Shown here one piece after another: positions 35,801 through 49,825 of a DNA stretch of 64,000 nt. The first letter of the stretch is position 1. Each line of letters starts with the position of its first letter. The DNA is taken from the NCBI RefSeq assembly GCF_964204645.1, contig NC_134025.1:30100001-30164000 (forward strand). Reading direction: 5' to 3'. Position numbers and translations under genes: made by a program. This stretch comes from Tubulanus polymorphus (Eukaryota > Nemertea > Palaeonemertea > Tubulaniformes > Tubulanidae). The notes under the pieces were generated by a model, which saw nothing but the letters and a program-made list of their open reading frames with translations, ran no database searches and was not told the DNA's origin.

Positions 35801-38280
35801 CTTGTTTATAACACTTGCGGCCCCCATTAATTTATGGCTTTGAAACTTCTTGAATATCACGATAATAGTGGTCAATATGCTTTCTTTGAATATTATATAG
35901 ATAAATAAAAAAGTAATGCTGTATTTGTATTTATTCATGAATAAAAATCAACAATTCATACTATCATGTTCTATATATAGGCTGCGAAAGAGGAAGTAAG
36001 TCAGCTTGCTTTTTCTGTGAAGGTTTTTTTGTAATATTGTGGTGTGTTTAACTGAATTTTTTTAGTTTTGTAACTATTTTAAGTTATTTATTCACAGATT
36101 GCTTATTTTGTTGAGAAGGTATAGATATCTGAATACCAAACCTATTCATCAAATCAATCTATTTGATTTAGTTTAGACTGAAATTGAAGGAATTCTTGAC
36201 GGTTAACACGTTTAGGTTTTAATTTTCCGTTTCGTTTTTTAATGAATATTAGATTGAAATGATTTGATACCTCATCATAACAAATTCTATCCCTCATTTA
36301 CAGTGTTCTCCTATAGCAGTAGATTCCTAACTCAACCAATATTAAAATCATAAATTTATTGACACTTATTATTACAAACAAGTCAATAAATAGGACAATT
36401 GATTGGTGATGATTCATGTTTACCAGTCAGTCTTTTGTCCCAATTTGTATTTCAAATTCGATTTACTTAGTGTCATTTGGATCTAAGTCATTGATGTAAT
36501 GATTGTCCCAATCATGACATCTAAAGCGAGTTTGACTTCGACTATAAGAATTTTAATTGATATTCTATTGCGATGGTTCTAAGATTCTCTAGTTTGTAAG
36601 TGTTGATTTGACTTGAACTGAGTTGAGAGGAGTCGATTGTAATATCTACCCGCAATGTACCGTATATCCGTTATCATTGCAATTCCATCCACTATTTTAT
36701 CTGTGATTAAATTGAATTCAATTAATTGTTATTCAATTGAAACTGTTTCTAATATTTCTATATTTACTGCTTCATTGATGTTAATGTGAATTGCGTAAGT
36801 ATGATATTTTAATGTAGAAACACAATGATGATAATATGAATATACATGAAAATAAATCATCACAAAAATCAACAGCAAAAAAAATGGAATGCGTCGGACG
36901 CAGTTTAGAATTATTACCATATGTACGTTGATTAGTTCACAATATTGATATAAATCAGCTTAGAATAATTATGATTTGTAAAATACTATGATGACCTAAA
37001 CGACCTTGACCTACTTCTACAGTTTTCTGTTAGAATTTGACTCTTTTGAAAGTTGAAATATAAAAAAAAACAAACAATTTCTTAAACTCGTAGATTCTAA
37101 CCTAACCAAGGACTGCAGGACTAGATCCTGGTTTATTAAACAATTTCATTACAAATCACATGGGCTCGTCACAATTCTATAGATAATAAAAACTTATGAA
37201 TCCAGTATCAGTGCCATTAAAAAAGAATATCAATATGAATAGTGATACTAGATCCATAAATTGAATTGTGTCTTACCCCCGATAACCCAGCAATACACAC
37301 ACACCGGTAGTAGAGTTTAGTAGATCATATAGATTGTTCTAGATGAGCACGCCTTGTGTTTTAATCAATCCAGTCCAAAATAATATGCAGTAATGAATCG
37401 TAACTTCTTTTATAACACTATTGATATTAGTAATATTGTGTGAAACCATTTCTTTCAACTGCATATCAAACAGATTCGTTTTAATCAATGTTACTGATAC
37501 GATATTTTATTTCATATTCTTCTTACTTTGTACAGGTTACACCACAGACAATTAAAATGATGGAAAGGGAAAAACAAAGTCTGCAGAGTCAACTGAGAGA
37601 TATTGATTGGAGAATAGACCAGGAGTCGAAGGTAAGGCATGATAAATAAACCCTCACCCAGTGACACAATTATCAGTTAAGATTTGACTCTGGCTATGAC
37701 ATCGGAAATGAACTAATTTCAAATCTAGAGTCAAATTAAAAGCTGCTTCCAACTGTTCCTGATTTTCAGCATTTGTTACGACTTAATTAGGAGAAATACT
37801 GATTTGATTTGTGTGATGCATACAGAAATATGCAACTTGTTACTGAGGGTCTTACCGTTGATTACCGATTAATTTGAACATAGCAACTTATTTAATGATA
37901 TGAATGCAGTATGAAATGAATGAATATTTGTAGGCTTATCACAGAGCGAACGAAGAAAGAAAAAAGTATAACGTAGAAATAAGCGCTACTAAACATCAGG
38001 TCTCAGAAATTCATCAAAAAACAAAGACTGCAATTGAAGATGACGTCCCAAAATCAGTTAATAGCAGGTCCGTAGGTCCGGTTCTATCGCTCAAAATCCA
38101 TCTGGTTTATCCATCGCTTTTTTACGCAGATTCTATTTTTCTCAAATTTTCAGAAATATTCCCCCAGATCAGCGAGTTATTGATCCGAGGAAGGGTCCGA
38201 TTAAAAAGACAGCGGCTGTGAAATCATTACCGAAAATATCGAGTAATGCTTCTAGTAGAAGGAGTAGTTATAAAGACTAA
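32803..38280 (+). CDS. CCDC169: CCDC169-like coiled-coil protein
   Basis: Complete 273-codon gene in ten exons: 32803-32879, 34817-34899, 35364-35477, 35585-35634, 35981-35995, 36098-36118, 36818-36922, 37536-37631, 37934-38067 and 38154-38280. Phases join in one frame to TAA. The protein is mostly charged alpha-helical coiled coil (SIGELQATVNELERRVDSID; GNEWKTRYEMQLEINQQLQK), then EREKQSLQSQLRDIDWRI, AYHRANEERKKY and a basic serine-rich tail ending RRSSYKD. The GNEWKTRYE block and the ESK-AYH junction resemble vertebrate CCDC169 as I recall it; assignment is from memory of the family and the function is not established. Exons of 15 and 21 bases (AAKEE, IAYFVEK) and the 105-base exon are each multiples of three, so they could be skipped without frame loss. 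Intron 1 carries the 521-bp triplication. Confidence 0.8.
33161..34777. repeat. Triplicated 521-bp unit in CCDC169 intron 1
   Basis: Three full copies start near 33161, 33686 and 34206, plus a 50-base partial from 34729. Copies 2 and 3 are nearly identical; copy 1 differs at its left end. Each holds a CTGCCTGCCC...GGGCAGGTAG inverted repeat. On the minus strand each also has a B-box-like GGGGTTAGAATCCCG, suggesting a tRNA-derived SINE-like part. ORFs of 62-83 codons recur at 521-base offsets on both strands because the DNA is repeated. Confidence 0.93.
37664..37770. repeat. Family A foldback element (degenerate)
   Basis: Contains TCAGTTAAGATTTGACTCTG, GGAAATGAACTAATTTCA and AGAGTCAAATTA in the family order, between CCDC169 exons 8 and 9. 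Confidence 0.55.
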
Positions 38281-41200
38281 ACTCATCATCAATAGCGGCG
38301 CAGACTTCACCCTCGTCCGGGTTCATGATCCTGGTCTCTGGATCTGCCACTGGAACGCTTACTGTGCCATATTAGAGAGACAAGTTTCGATGGCCAAAAA
38401 TTAATTCATCTTAAAACCACCATTACCGTGGCTACTTACTAGTCTGAATTGTATGTATTAGCATTTCTGTAACTGATTCAGATAGAATAGATTTTTCTAT
38501 CTCTTTATTGTAATTCTGTACTCATGTTATTATTTTCATGATTAGTAATTATTTATTATGAAGTGTTATGATTATAGATTGGTACATATCATAAATTACC
38601 GGAGCAAATTATTAAAATTTAGTTCATTCTGTTGTTGACAATCATGACCAGAATCCACAGTCAGTGGAATTTGACTCGAGAGTTCATTTCCAAGGAGTTC
38701 ATTTCCCTGGTTCGCACTACTTGATTACATTTCATTGATATTATCTCAAAACTGATATTCAAATAATGTTAATTTCTCATGATTATTGCAAGTGAATCCA
38801 TATTTTTAGCGTGCCTTTGTTTTATGTGAAAAATGTTTGTTACTGTAATCTAATATGATGTTTCTTATGATCAAGTGCCAATTTTAGATTTATATATAAT
38901 GGTACAATTCTACGAAGCCTTAAAATCACTGTTTTAATCTTTAAACTACAAGTTCTTGGATAAGGTTTCTTTGTACCAGTGGTAAATTAATTGTTAGATA
39001 TTTATATTTTTATATAATGTTAAGTGAATTAAAAAAACGTATTTATAGTATCAAATTTAGTTGTTTTTATTCATGAATCTATTTGGTTGTTTTAAAAATG
39101 GCTTAAAATAGGCTGTATGGTGCTGCTACCAAGCTTGCGCATAATAATAACCAGCCTGGATTGGCTAACTTGTCAACTCGTCATATCTCACGTAATTTAA
39201 AATGACTTCTGCTCACTCAAAGCCAAGCATAGAGAGTTCTGTGCCTTTAACTGCTGCAGTTGCTGTACTGGTACCAATAAAAGAAACGATTTAACCACAA
39301 ATGAAAAATTCAACTCGACTTAAATAATGAGGACATATTTTTTGAGTATCAAACCTGGATCTGCCCCTGCTTAAGAAACGAAATAAAGTCAACCCCCGAT
39401 ATACCGCCCTCCCTTTTACTGCAACCCCCGCCTACCGCCAGGTGGGGTTGACTAATATTTAGTCCTGCTGCAGTTTGTTATAAATTTTCCACTATATATG
39501 AATAGGAAGTGTCAATATAACGTTCACCTAAATAAGTACTTGGTTATTTATTGATTTCACAGTTACATCTTAATTTCATTCAGTTTGTTTCGAATGTATC
39601 CACTAGTGAAAGGCCTATGCGGCAGAGGCTGCCATAGTAACACAGAAGCCCTATTGTTGTTGCTGGTTCTCTTGAGGACACACCCATCATTCTGCAAGTG
39701 GCAAAGAAATGAACCAGGAATGAAACCTTATAGATTACATCTATGGTACACGCTTTAAACACATCACATAACATCTGCAAGGGTTAATTTGAATAGTAGA
39801 AATTGCTGAACCATTAGACACATCCATAATTCAGTGGAACAAGGTTTTCAGATTAAGCAAACGCACAAGAGACGAATACTTAACATGGTGGAAGAGGTTT
39901 CGGGCATTAGGTCTACTAAACAAGGGTTAATGGTCATAGACTGTTTTATCACATCAACTGACGTATACTACTCCGGGAAGATAATGAAGCAAGTGAAATG
40001 TGGGTCATTCTGAGGAAAAAGTGATAATTTCATAGTGATGATGCTAGAAGTTGAAATGATTTCATATATATGCATTGAAAGGTTGGGCTGCTTGTCACTG
40101 CCCACACCCGCCCAACTTGAAATAACATGCATCATTCATGAAAACCAGAAGATAATTCCTGAAAATCAGAAACAAGAACAATTGCTTGCATTATAATGAA
40201 AAATTTGAAAACTTTATTAATTCCTTTTTTAGCAGTAGGAGATAGAGTTCCGTACAGTGAAAAGTTCCTCAACAGAAGTTTAATTTACACACACAAAATC
40301 CTCACAACTAAATTTCTAAAACCAATGCATGCATCATGGACTATTTTACAGCTTATGTTCACAGAACAAGTAAGACATATTTCATTATTGCAATGATTGA
40401 TCTGTGATAAAAAGTTTCAACAGTAAACCATGTGTAAGTTGGATCGCTGTAATGTTGGGTAAACGGCCAGAAGAACATGTTGGGTTTGGTTTTTCCTTCT
40501 CATCTTCAAGTGAATTACTCAGTGTCCCAAAGTTGGATTTTCTAAGTCAGAAACTTGCCTAAGTATTTTTTTTATGGTCCAATTAAAGGTGACTTTGACT
40601 TTCCGAAGTCAGAGAAAATCTTCCAGTTCCAAGATACCTGATTTACGCATGGTTTACTGTACTCTACTACTACACAAGATGACTTAAAATTAAATGCCAC
40701 AAAAACGATCAATTTTAAGATCGCAGAAATGGAATGATATTCATGAATGACTAGCATAGTTTTCAGACATCTAAGATTTTACCCTGATATAATTCTAAAA
40801 TGTACGAATTATGATGGAATTAAGATTCGCACGTTAAAATACATATCAATAGTTCAGAAAATTTGGAAAAATGTCGAATTTGTCAAAAAGGGGATAAAAT
40901 TCACTAAGTATGTGCGTAATATTGTGCTGATCTTAAGCATTTAGGGAGAAGTGGCCAAATTTTGACCCCCAGCCACCTTCACATACTCTATGAATAGCCC
41001 TTAAGTGAAATATTATGCGACCATTAAGATTTATGGTGTTCAGTCACTATTTATTATTATGACAAGATATTAATTCTCTTTATTGGAAAAAGAAGATTTG
41101 AGTACCTACACAAAAATCCAATGAATTTTCAAACCAAAAAAAAAAGAAAAACATCAGGGATAAAAAGTTCAAATTTAGCACAAATACAGTTAGACTAGTT

Positions 41201-41360
41201 TGAGAACACAGTTACGTATTTATTCCATGATGAAAGACTACGGAAAACTACATTCCTGAGCAAACCCTGATTGACGAAAACCAATCTATTATAGGATAAT
41301 GACGTTTAGTTGTGTTAAATATTGAGAAGCAGCAGATGTGATGATAAATAATAGATTCTG

Positions 41361-41474
41361 AGCCCAGTTACACAAAACATTCAATATCAAATAACCCGGT
41401 AAGTTTGATTTCTTGTATTATATAAATGATCGTGTATATGTCAAAATTAAATCCTTTTTTCGCAACTGGGCCCT
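41361..41474. repeat. Family A foldback element, CCCAGTTTCACAAAA-like subfamily
   Basis: Left end AGCCCAGTTACACAAAAC and right end TTTTTCGCAACTGGGCCCTG form inverted ends. Confidence 0.65.
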
Positions 41475-41499
41475 GAGAACTTTGTCCCTTATGCACATT

Positions 41500-41955
41500 T
41501 CATATTGGAAAATTATGGATGAAATTTTGCGGTTTTTTTTTTTAGATTCAATCGATACATTATATATATTTTGACCATTTTATTATAAACTTTATAAAAT
41601 GCCTGGCTGATAACAACAAAATGTGTTCACAGGCCACAAAAGATCCTAATTTTGTGTTTTTTTTTTTTCAGATTTAATTCTAACCATTTGCTATAAGAAT
41701 TGCCTGGCTCATTTCAGAACAAAATGTGTTGTTCACTGGCTACGAAGAATCCTAGTTCAAAATCCTACTGTGAATTACCGGTATCATTGAATTGAACTCA
41801 ACTGTCTCTTATGCACACTATAGGAAATATTGGATGAAATTTTGTGGTTTTTTCAGATTCTATTTTAACCATTTCATTACATGCTGAATTTTCCTGGCTC
41901 ATTTAAGAACAAAGCGTGTTGTTCACTGGTTGCGAAAAATCCTATTGTGAATAAA
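41500..41955. repeat. Imperfect tandem repeat, three units of about 120-170 bp
   Basis: Three units each run GATGAAATTTTG.GG, a T-run, AACCATTT.ATTA, TGCCTGGCT, AACAAAATGTGTT and GAAGAATCCTA-like words. Units start near 41518, 41655 and 41830; the second lacks the first word. Confidence 0.65.
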
Positions 41956-42429
41956 TGTTCCTATTTTTAGTGAGCTATTGAGATGCCGGAAAAATGGCAG
42001 CCCGAACGCTTTTCTAAACTGAACTGAAATTAAATGAATTCAGAGAAACTCCCTACAAAATCATCGCTAATCAGAGAAGTATATTTACATTATTTGAGAT
42101 AAAACATCGACCCGGAGTTAAATGAGAAGAAATAAAACACGGATAAAAATCTAATAGTAACAAGATTCGCCGCAGTAATGTTTGAAGAATAGTTAAATAT
42201 AAAATATGAACATCGTTAACACTGTGAATATATCGATCGTTTTTTACATCGATATATTCATCATCTACATAAAAACAGTAGTACATTTTACTGCAAGAAA
42301 CACACAATAAAACGTATGATTTGTGTAAAACAATTGGATCGGGAAGTATAACAAACTTTTTACAGAATTTCTGCTTATTTTACATTATTTATACTGGAAT
42401 TTACTCAACTGAGAGATTATCAATAACAT

Positions 42430-42518
<89 letters not shown>
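42430..42518. repeat. Long (TA)n microsatellite
   Basis: About 44 uninterrupted TA units, 74 bases past the KCNH stop codon and so probably within its 3'UTR. ORFs reading IYIYIY on both strands are artefacts. Confidence 0.97.
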
Positions 42519-42520
<2 letters not shown>

Positions 42521-42591
42521 CTCTATATTCATTTTCATACCGGTATCACAAGAAATTTCTGGTTGTGTTTCGCACGACACGCGACGCAAAT

Positions 42592-45500
42592 TTAAAGATC
42601 AGTAGATTGCACGTTGTAGACGCTATCCGGATTATTAGACGATGATTTCGTCGTGTTTGGTAGGAATGAATACTGAGGGCGAACGTGAAAACTATGACTC
42701 TTCTTCGGACCGTTACCGCTTAAACAAGACAGAGCCATTTCGTCGGTGCTTTTGGAATGAGTAAGATGCGATGGCGGTTTAATCTGCGACGACGCCGGCA
42801 ACGAATGACGATGTGTCCGTGATTTCGGATCCAAACACGACGAATTATTCGAACTATTATCACAAACGGAGGCGAAACGATTTTTGTCGCCGTCGTCGAG
42901 ACCCGCTGACGAGGTATGAGCTAACATGTGAGGGTAAGTCAAACCGGAGGTGGTCGATAGTTCCGTAGGTAAAATACCGCTCGCAGCCTCGTACCCGACT
43001 GGATTACTAGTCGATGCGTGTAACTGATGCGGAGGACTGTCCCGTTCTACGGATTGTCCGAAATAAAACCTCGGTTTATTCGCGTCGACCGGTGAATGAT
43101 GCGGGGAACTATGCGATGAAAGCGGGCTACTCGTCGATAACGCGTTCAGAAATTTAACCATCGCGTGTAAATCTTTCCCGAGCGAAGCCACATTTTGAGT
43201 TAAATTCACAATTTTTTCATCCAAATTATCGACAGTTTGTTGCGTTTTTGCGAGTTCATCGAGAACGTTTTTCGACACATTTGTGTCTTTGCTATTTGTG
43301 CTTCCTGTTGGACTCACTGAAAGAGACAAACAGACAACTGTCGTTTATACTAGATCAAGTTCCACAAGTTTTATTTGAGTTTCATAACTGGAAGTCACCT
43401 AATTTTGACTCTAGGACCAAGTTCCATCAGTTAAAATTCTAGTTAAGACTCCAGAGATCAGTTGGACAGTTGAGGCCAAGACCAGTCTAAGACCACCTTG
43501 GTTCTTGGTCTTACGATCACACAAACTATAAATAGTTCATGTCCAACGTCCAAATCTTAACCAAGAATCATGGAACCCAGTCCTGATTCAGATTCAAACA
43601 TGTGGAACTGGGTCCAGATTCGAATCTTACCTTCAGTGAATAATTGTGGAGCCGTTTGACTTGAGCGTAATGATTCTCGGTAATCCTGACGCTGATATAG
43701 AGGTTTATTTCTCCAATGAGCTTCGTAACTATGTCTCCTTTGGTTTAGAACATCTGCTGCATATCTGTGTAAAACAATAGAAAACAGTACTATTTGAATA
43801 GAATGAAACCTCAATGATATCGATGCGACTTCTGTCTGCAGTGTCATACAATCCCTCCTGATGATGGCTGACACTTTGTGGCATTTCATCTCAATCATCT
43901 TTCTAAATGAATTCGTATAAATACTTTACATTTATTCTGCAAAATGCAGTAATGTGAAACTAATCACAATAATGAGATTATCTAAGATGCTCAATTAAAA
44001 CACATGGATTGTGTTTATCGGTTTCATTTTGTCAATTCCATCATTGAATCAGTACAAGTCGAGCTCAACTAAAGTTCAAATAGGTCAAGCTCATGCTTCA
44101 GTCCAGACATAATCGACTAATTGGCCAATTCGAATATGAATTCATTAATGTAGTGTTTTAGTGATATTTGTTCAGTTATGAGAAACTAGAGACAGACGCA
44201 ATTAATGCGCAGTAAGCACCGTTACAACCGGCAATAGCCAAGGGCAAGATGTATCCAATTATTGTTCTTGCCATGAAATCATCATAATTAACAAGAGAGA
44301 GAATATGTGGCAGAAGAGAACAGACCGGAAAAACACTGACACCAAACAGCAGATATATGATTATTATAAAACGTCGTACATATTGATTATTCAAGTGGAG
44401 AATTGAAGTCGATCTAATCTATCCACATACAAGTTAGGAAATTGAATCAAGATTTAAAATTTGGATCCAGTTCCGAGTTAGCATTTGACTAAGTTAACTC
44501 ATTCAAAATAAACTCAATTCAGCTTAGAGTTAGCTCTAACTCACAGCAGTGGAATTAGGTCCAGGGATCAGTCTGGAGGCCCAGTTTCACAAAAAGGTTT
44601 AACTCTTAAATCGATTTAATTTCTTCATTAATTCAGTTTACCTAAAATCGATTTAATCATTTTTGTGAAACTGGGTCCTGGGTTTATATCTGATTTTTGA
44701 TTGAAATCGAACATTGAAAATGAACTAATTCTAATTAAATAGTTGATATCTATGAAACTTGAGTCAGGCAGTTGAAACAAACCTTTGAACTACGTCTGAT
44801 TTCGTTGCCGAATCAGAATCCTTAGTATTTGGCACATTATTATTTTCATAGTTGTTTTTAGAATCGGGCGACTGTAGAGGAGAAGTCTCTCCTTCGTCCT
44901 CCTCTTCTGCCTCTTCATCGTCCTCTGATATCGACGGCAGTGTCAGCGGAGGTAGAATTTCCATCTCCGCTTGCTGGAAATAAAAACGACAAACTGTAAA
45001 TCCTGAAAACATTAAACATGACACATTCACCGTAGTAGAAATCAGGGGCAGATCCAGAGGCCAATTCTAAAGGACTTTGAAGGCACTTCGATATCCGAGA
45101 AGGTAATGTTAGGTTGTACTCCTGAACTGAAAGGCACCAATTTTCTTGGTTGACAAAATGAAAAACAGCACTCGAAAAAATTTGATAGACTTCTCCCAGG
45201 ATTCACCCCTGAACATACTTTGTGCTGCCATTGTTTATAACAATGAACCTCAGTTATACGATCATTGATAAGGTTTGATTCCGTGATGAAAGCTAATGAT
45301 TCATTTACTTTTTTTACACGAGTCTCGGCGAGCATCAAAGCTTAAAGAACCGTTTCTGAGAAAAATCGATCTGAAATAATCGATAGTTTTTGACGTAGCT
45401 CGTTAACGACGTAAGAACATTATCCGGAAATTCAGGTTTTAATTATAACATTACGTTTAATGTTACACTACAACTGAAGACGTCCCACTATGAACACAGT

Positions 45501-48500
45501 CAAGCATTATTCATTCGTCAAATGTCACCATGTGTGAACTGAATTTATAACATTTGTGCCGAGAACATTCTGCAGAAACTCTGCTCAAATACGGTCGTCG
45601 CTGTCATCGTCGTGCTGGTGATGACACAAGATTCATACAGCAACCGCAATCACACCGAGACTATTTGGCCCGAACTAAACCCGCAGTCAAATTCGGCGCA
45701 TGCTTAACTAGAAAGCGGGTTCACACGTAGATCACCGACTCGTTACTAAAATGTTATCAAAATGATGCTGTGGCAAGTGAGGTGAGCCACTTCCAGAACC
45801 AGTTAGCATTCATGCGCAATAATTTGACCTGTGCTTGAAATGGGCCAAAAATGCTCATGTAATTGCGATTAACTTTATCTGCTGCTGCTGCTGCAATTTT
45901 ACTGGTAATACCTTCCAAACAAGAACTGAAGCAGTGATAAATCTATCTAATTGATATATGCCTCCAGGTTAAAAATTCCAGGTACTCTCTCATCCCTGGT
46001 TAATAGGAATTCCTATTTGATGCATCCATATTTATGGCCACTCATAGTTGTAGGGATTTCTTCTTCAACCAAAGATGTTAATGTCATGAATTGATATTTG
46101 ACCCAAAGCGAAGAAGCTCAAATATGATAATCATCTCGAGACGTTCCCTTCAAACACAGAATCTGAAGGGTTCTCTAACATATGATAAACGCTACAGGCC
46201 GAATGTGTTTTTTGGAATGAAATGGAATGAAAAAAAGAATCTAGAAAAACTATGAAATCGATAAAATGGAAATTTCGATTAAATATTTTCTAAGCATGAT
46301 TGATGTTGGTTATTCCAGGTCAGTGGAGATTTGAGGTCAATTGAATGATTTTAGACACTGAGGTTCAGTAACTCAAAGGATGTATGATTATTATATCACA
46401 GTTACAAGACCTGCAACAAGAGCAAACAGGTTTTGATCGCCGAGTGTATAAGATATGTATATGTAATTCAATCATATTTTCCATCTATTGATAAACTCAA
46501 CATTTTCTGCTCTAAACATATTTAAATAATCATAGTCGATACAGAGGACAAAATAGAAGAAATCTAGTGCTCAATATTTAATGTGCGATACATGCATTTA
46601 ATTGAAATCTATTTGTGTAATGTTGATTAATATGAAGAACTGATTGATTTGGATAAGAAATGCAAAGTATCTTTAAACAATGGCTGCAAGGAGTGGTTAT
46701 CTGATAGAAGGTTTATATACCAAAAATATCTAAACGTGTTTCGGAGGATTTGAAAAAAAAAACAGTAACATGTGAAACATTATAAGTGAACGATAAACCG
46801 GAATATTGAATATCAAATTAAATAAGGGCTCGAAAACAAAAATATATATATATATATATCCAAAGAAAAAGCTTTCACCGAAATCTTGATTGTGCATATA
46901 TGATATTTACATGAGATTAGCCAATAATTTGCATAGCTAGAGAGTGCAATAATTGAAATCCAGCCCAAATGTCTGCATAGCAACATTAATAAACTATACA
47001 TTACCCTACATACACCTGTCGATACTTCACTGTCTTCCTATAGTACACAATATGATCACTGTACATGTACAATTGTTGTACAATGTCGATGTCGTACAAT
47101 TTACTAGCACACTTTTACCAGAGATAAACCCGAATAGCAAACTATTCTTAAACATCAAAACAAGGCCTTCAGTTTCACAGTTATCAGTTCGAATTTGAGT
47201 AAGAGTTTATGAGGTACCAGTGGCGCGCACCAGATGGCGCAAAAATACATCGGGTTACATGTAGTGAAAATGTGTTCATCTTCGATGACATTTGATGTAA
47301 ATTGTATGAGACAAGTCATGGAATAGATTTAACATTGACTTTCTCATTCAGTGCAAAGCAAAGATTTCAATGAAAATTGATTTACAAATGAGAAAAGTTG
47401 CAATGTAAGAAATTGAAGCGCAGTTACTGAGAAACCACTAGTGACACTGGTAGCTGTACCGATACCTCATTAACTTTATCTGCGATTAACTGGGTCTCTG
47501 ACCGATTGTTTTAGTTCAGTTTCTAGTTTGCTGTTCAGGTCTGATGATGGGTCTATGCAAATACAATACACAGGGAGGGTACAAACAAAACATCAAAAAA
47601 GGCACCGATACATCATGATTTCATTACTATTACTTTTACTAAACTATAACAAGACTGAATCAATTCACAGTTAGTTTCTCAATGTATACTTATATACTCA
47701 AACTGTTTCATAATATTCTGGATCCAGTTCTACAGTTGTGAGTTAAATTAGAGTTAAAACATTGGAAATGAACTGATTTTAACTCCAACTCACAACTGTG
47801 GAACTAGGCCCTGCTTTTATAAGAGAGACATTGATATAAATTGATTCAGTCTCATTCACAGGGGCCGGTGCCTCTTTCATGCGCTGCTACCTTTTTCATT
47901 TTATTTTCAGGTGGAGCCACTAAATTCGTGGCGAAAACCTGCAAAGTATTCATTTTCATATTTAAAAATAAGAAAGTTTTTTTCAAAGGGATTTGGTTAT
48001 GACTAGAACGTACAGAAAGATGATGTCAAGAGGAAGGGGCTGAGGCAGATTCTAACCACACTGCTGTCTAATGATGAATATAGCTTTTATAACTATTCTA
48101 TCTATACACTGAAACTGGCGACAAAACGCTGAAAGCAAATTGATTTTAACACAGAAAGATATCATAGGCGTCACCAGGAACTTTTGAAGGGGGTTCAGAT
48201 TTGTGTTTTGACACGACAGCGTCACTTGCATGCATCTGATGTTTCTTAATATTTGTCATATTGACTGCTATTAGATTCGATCAATCTGGATATGTTCTCT
48301 CTGCCCCCTGGTGACGGCTATGGAAATTGTTTTTGAAAATCGAGGACGAACTTACCTCTTCCTCCTCTGCACCTTCGCGCATATTATACGTTAAATCATG
48401 TTGGATGTCGTTTGAGAACGTTTCCGCGAATTCCGGATAGTTTTTCAATATCTCGACGAGACCGCAAAGATTAATGCATTGCAAATCGCAGTACGTCAAC

Positions 48501-49761
48501 GATTTTACGTCGCAGCTAGATCTCAATAAGCTCACGTCGTGGTTTAAATCAGTACCGAATAAATCACCCTTGCCTGCAAAAAACCGATAAATTAGACCAG
48601 TCAGCGATGATCTGATGAAAGCTATGAGATCACCTGTAGTTCCATCGTGCCGATCTAGATCACAGATCAATCATCAAAGTAAACTATCTCCGTCAGAAAT
48701 CAAATGAGCTGATGCTTTTTTTACTTATGGAGGTAAATTGCCTGTCTGTCTGTACAGTTTCTCCGCGCGCTAAACGCAGCACAGAAATCAACGGGTTGCA
48801 AAAATAGGATCAATTTTTTATCATATCTACTTATATGACTCGTAGCATTTCTGCATGGATCACGTGTGAATTCAATCTCATATCTATAGCTAGCTTTCTA
48901 GTATATTTTCTGATCAGTTTTTCATGCGATATTTATAAAATGACAGGTCATTAACAAATCAGTTTTCTAATCAAAGATTGGAACCCACCTAAAATAGCGA
49001 CAACCGTGTCATCTTTCCATATTTCCATCGAACCGCTACATACAAAATATATATACTTCAAAGCATCTCCTTTGTGAACTAAATATTCTCCAGGAGTGCA
49101 AAATGTAGTCTTTATTTGCTGGGCGAGAACTTTGAGGCATCCCTGACTGGCCGACTCGAACAGAGCAAGCGCTAGAATCTCACGATTCAGATGAATCGCG
49201 ATGTCACCCTTCAACTCTTCTGGGAAAACTTTTAAGATCTGGAAATGAAAAGCAATTATCTGGTTAAGAGATTTTCAGCGACGACAACGACATTGACAAA
49301 ATATCTTTCAGATGAGAATATCACAAGTTGCATTCGGAACCTCGTGTACTTTAATTAGAAAATACCATCTTAACAAAGAGTTAATTCAACATTGACCAAG
49401 TAGTTCTTCTCAATACGTGGAAAATGGTCGCTACAGTGAAACTGGTTTAAGTCGTCAGTTGGGACGAAATGAAGACTTAGTAAATTGAATTTTAAATAAA
49501 AAAAGTAGGACAAGTTCAAAAATGTGACGACTCATCCAATGACTTAATCCAGACTGACTGTAGAATATATTCATATCAAATGGAAAAGACAAAATTATTT
49601 CAATTTTTATTCGTCCCTTTAGATTAATAAATCAACAGACGCCTGGAGGGAAAAGTGGAAATAATTTTCACCGAAATATCGGATGATAAATTGTAGAATA
49701 TTCCGCAACAGTTTGCAGAATGAATAAGTAATTAATGAGAGCGAGAGGGAAAGAGGACTGA

Positions 49762-49825
<64 letters not shown>

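Larger units (their letters stand above)
38281..42591. other. Intergenic region, CCDC169 3' side to KCNH 3' side
   Basis: No gene recognised. Contents are a likely CCDC169 3'UTR (poly-A position uncertain; an AATAAA-type word occurs near 39276), a family A copy at 41361, a triple imperfect repeat at 41500-41955 and the TA run at 42430. Short ORFs at 39580-39780, 40196-40396 and 40747-40944 show no recognised similarity. Confidence 0.65.
43764..44783. other. KCNH intron with two family A elements
   Basis: The 1 kb intron holds adjacent family A copies at 44463-44562 and 44578-44678. A hydrophobic 72-codon minus ORF (44176-44394) has no splice support. Confidence 0.7.
44974..48355 (-). other. 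KCNH intron, repeats only
   Basis: 3.4 kb between the exon ending the cyclic-nucleotide-binding homology domain and the acidic exon. It contains family B (45642), family A (47720) and a short TA run (46841-46860). No exon recognised. Confidence 0.7.

Noticed and set aside
42321-42605. ORFs reading IYIYIY on both strands
   Set aside because: Translation of a TA microsatellite.
44176-44394. Hydrophobic 72-codon minus ORF in a KCNH intron
   Set aside because: No splice support; the KCNH exons on either side join in phase without it.
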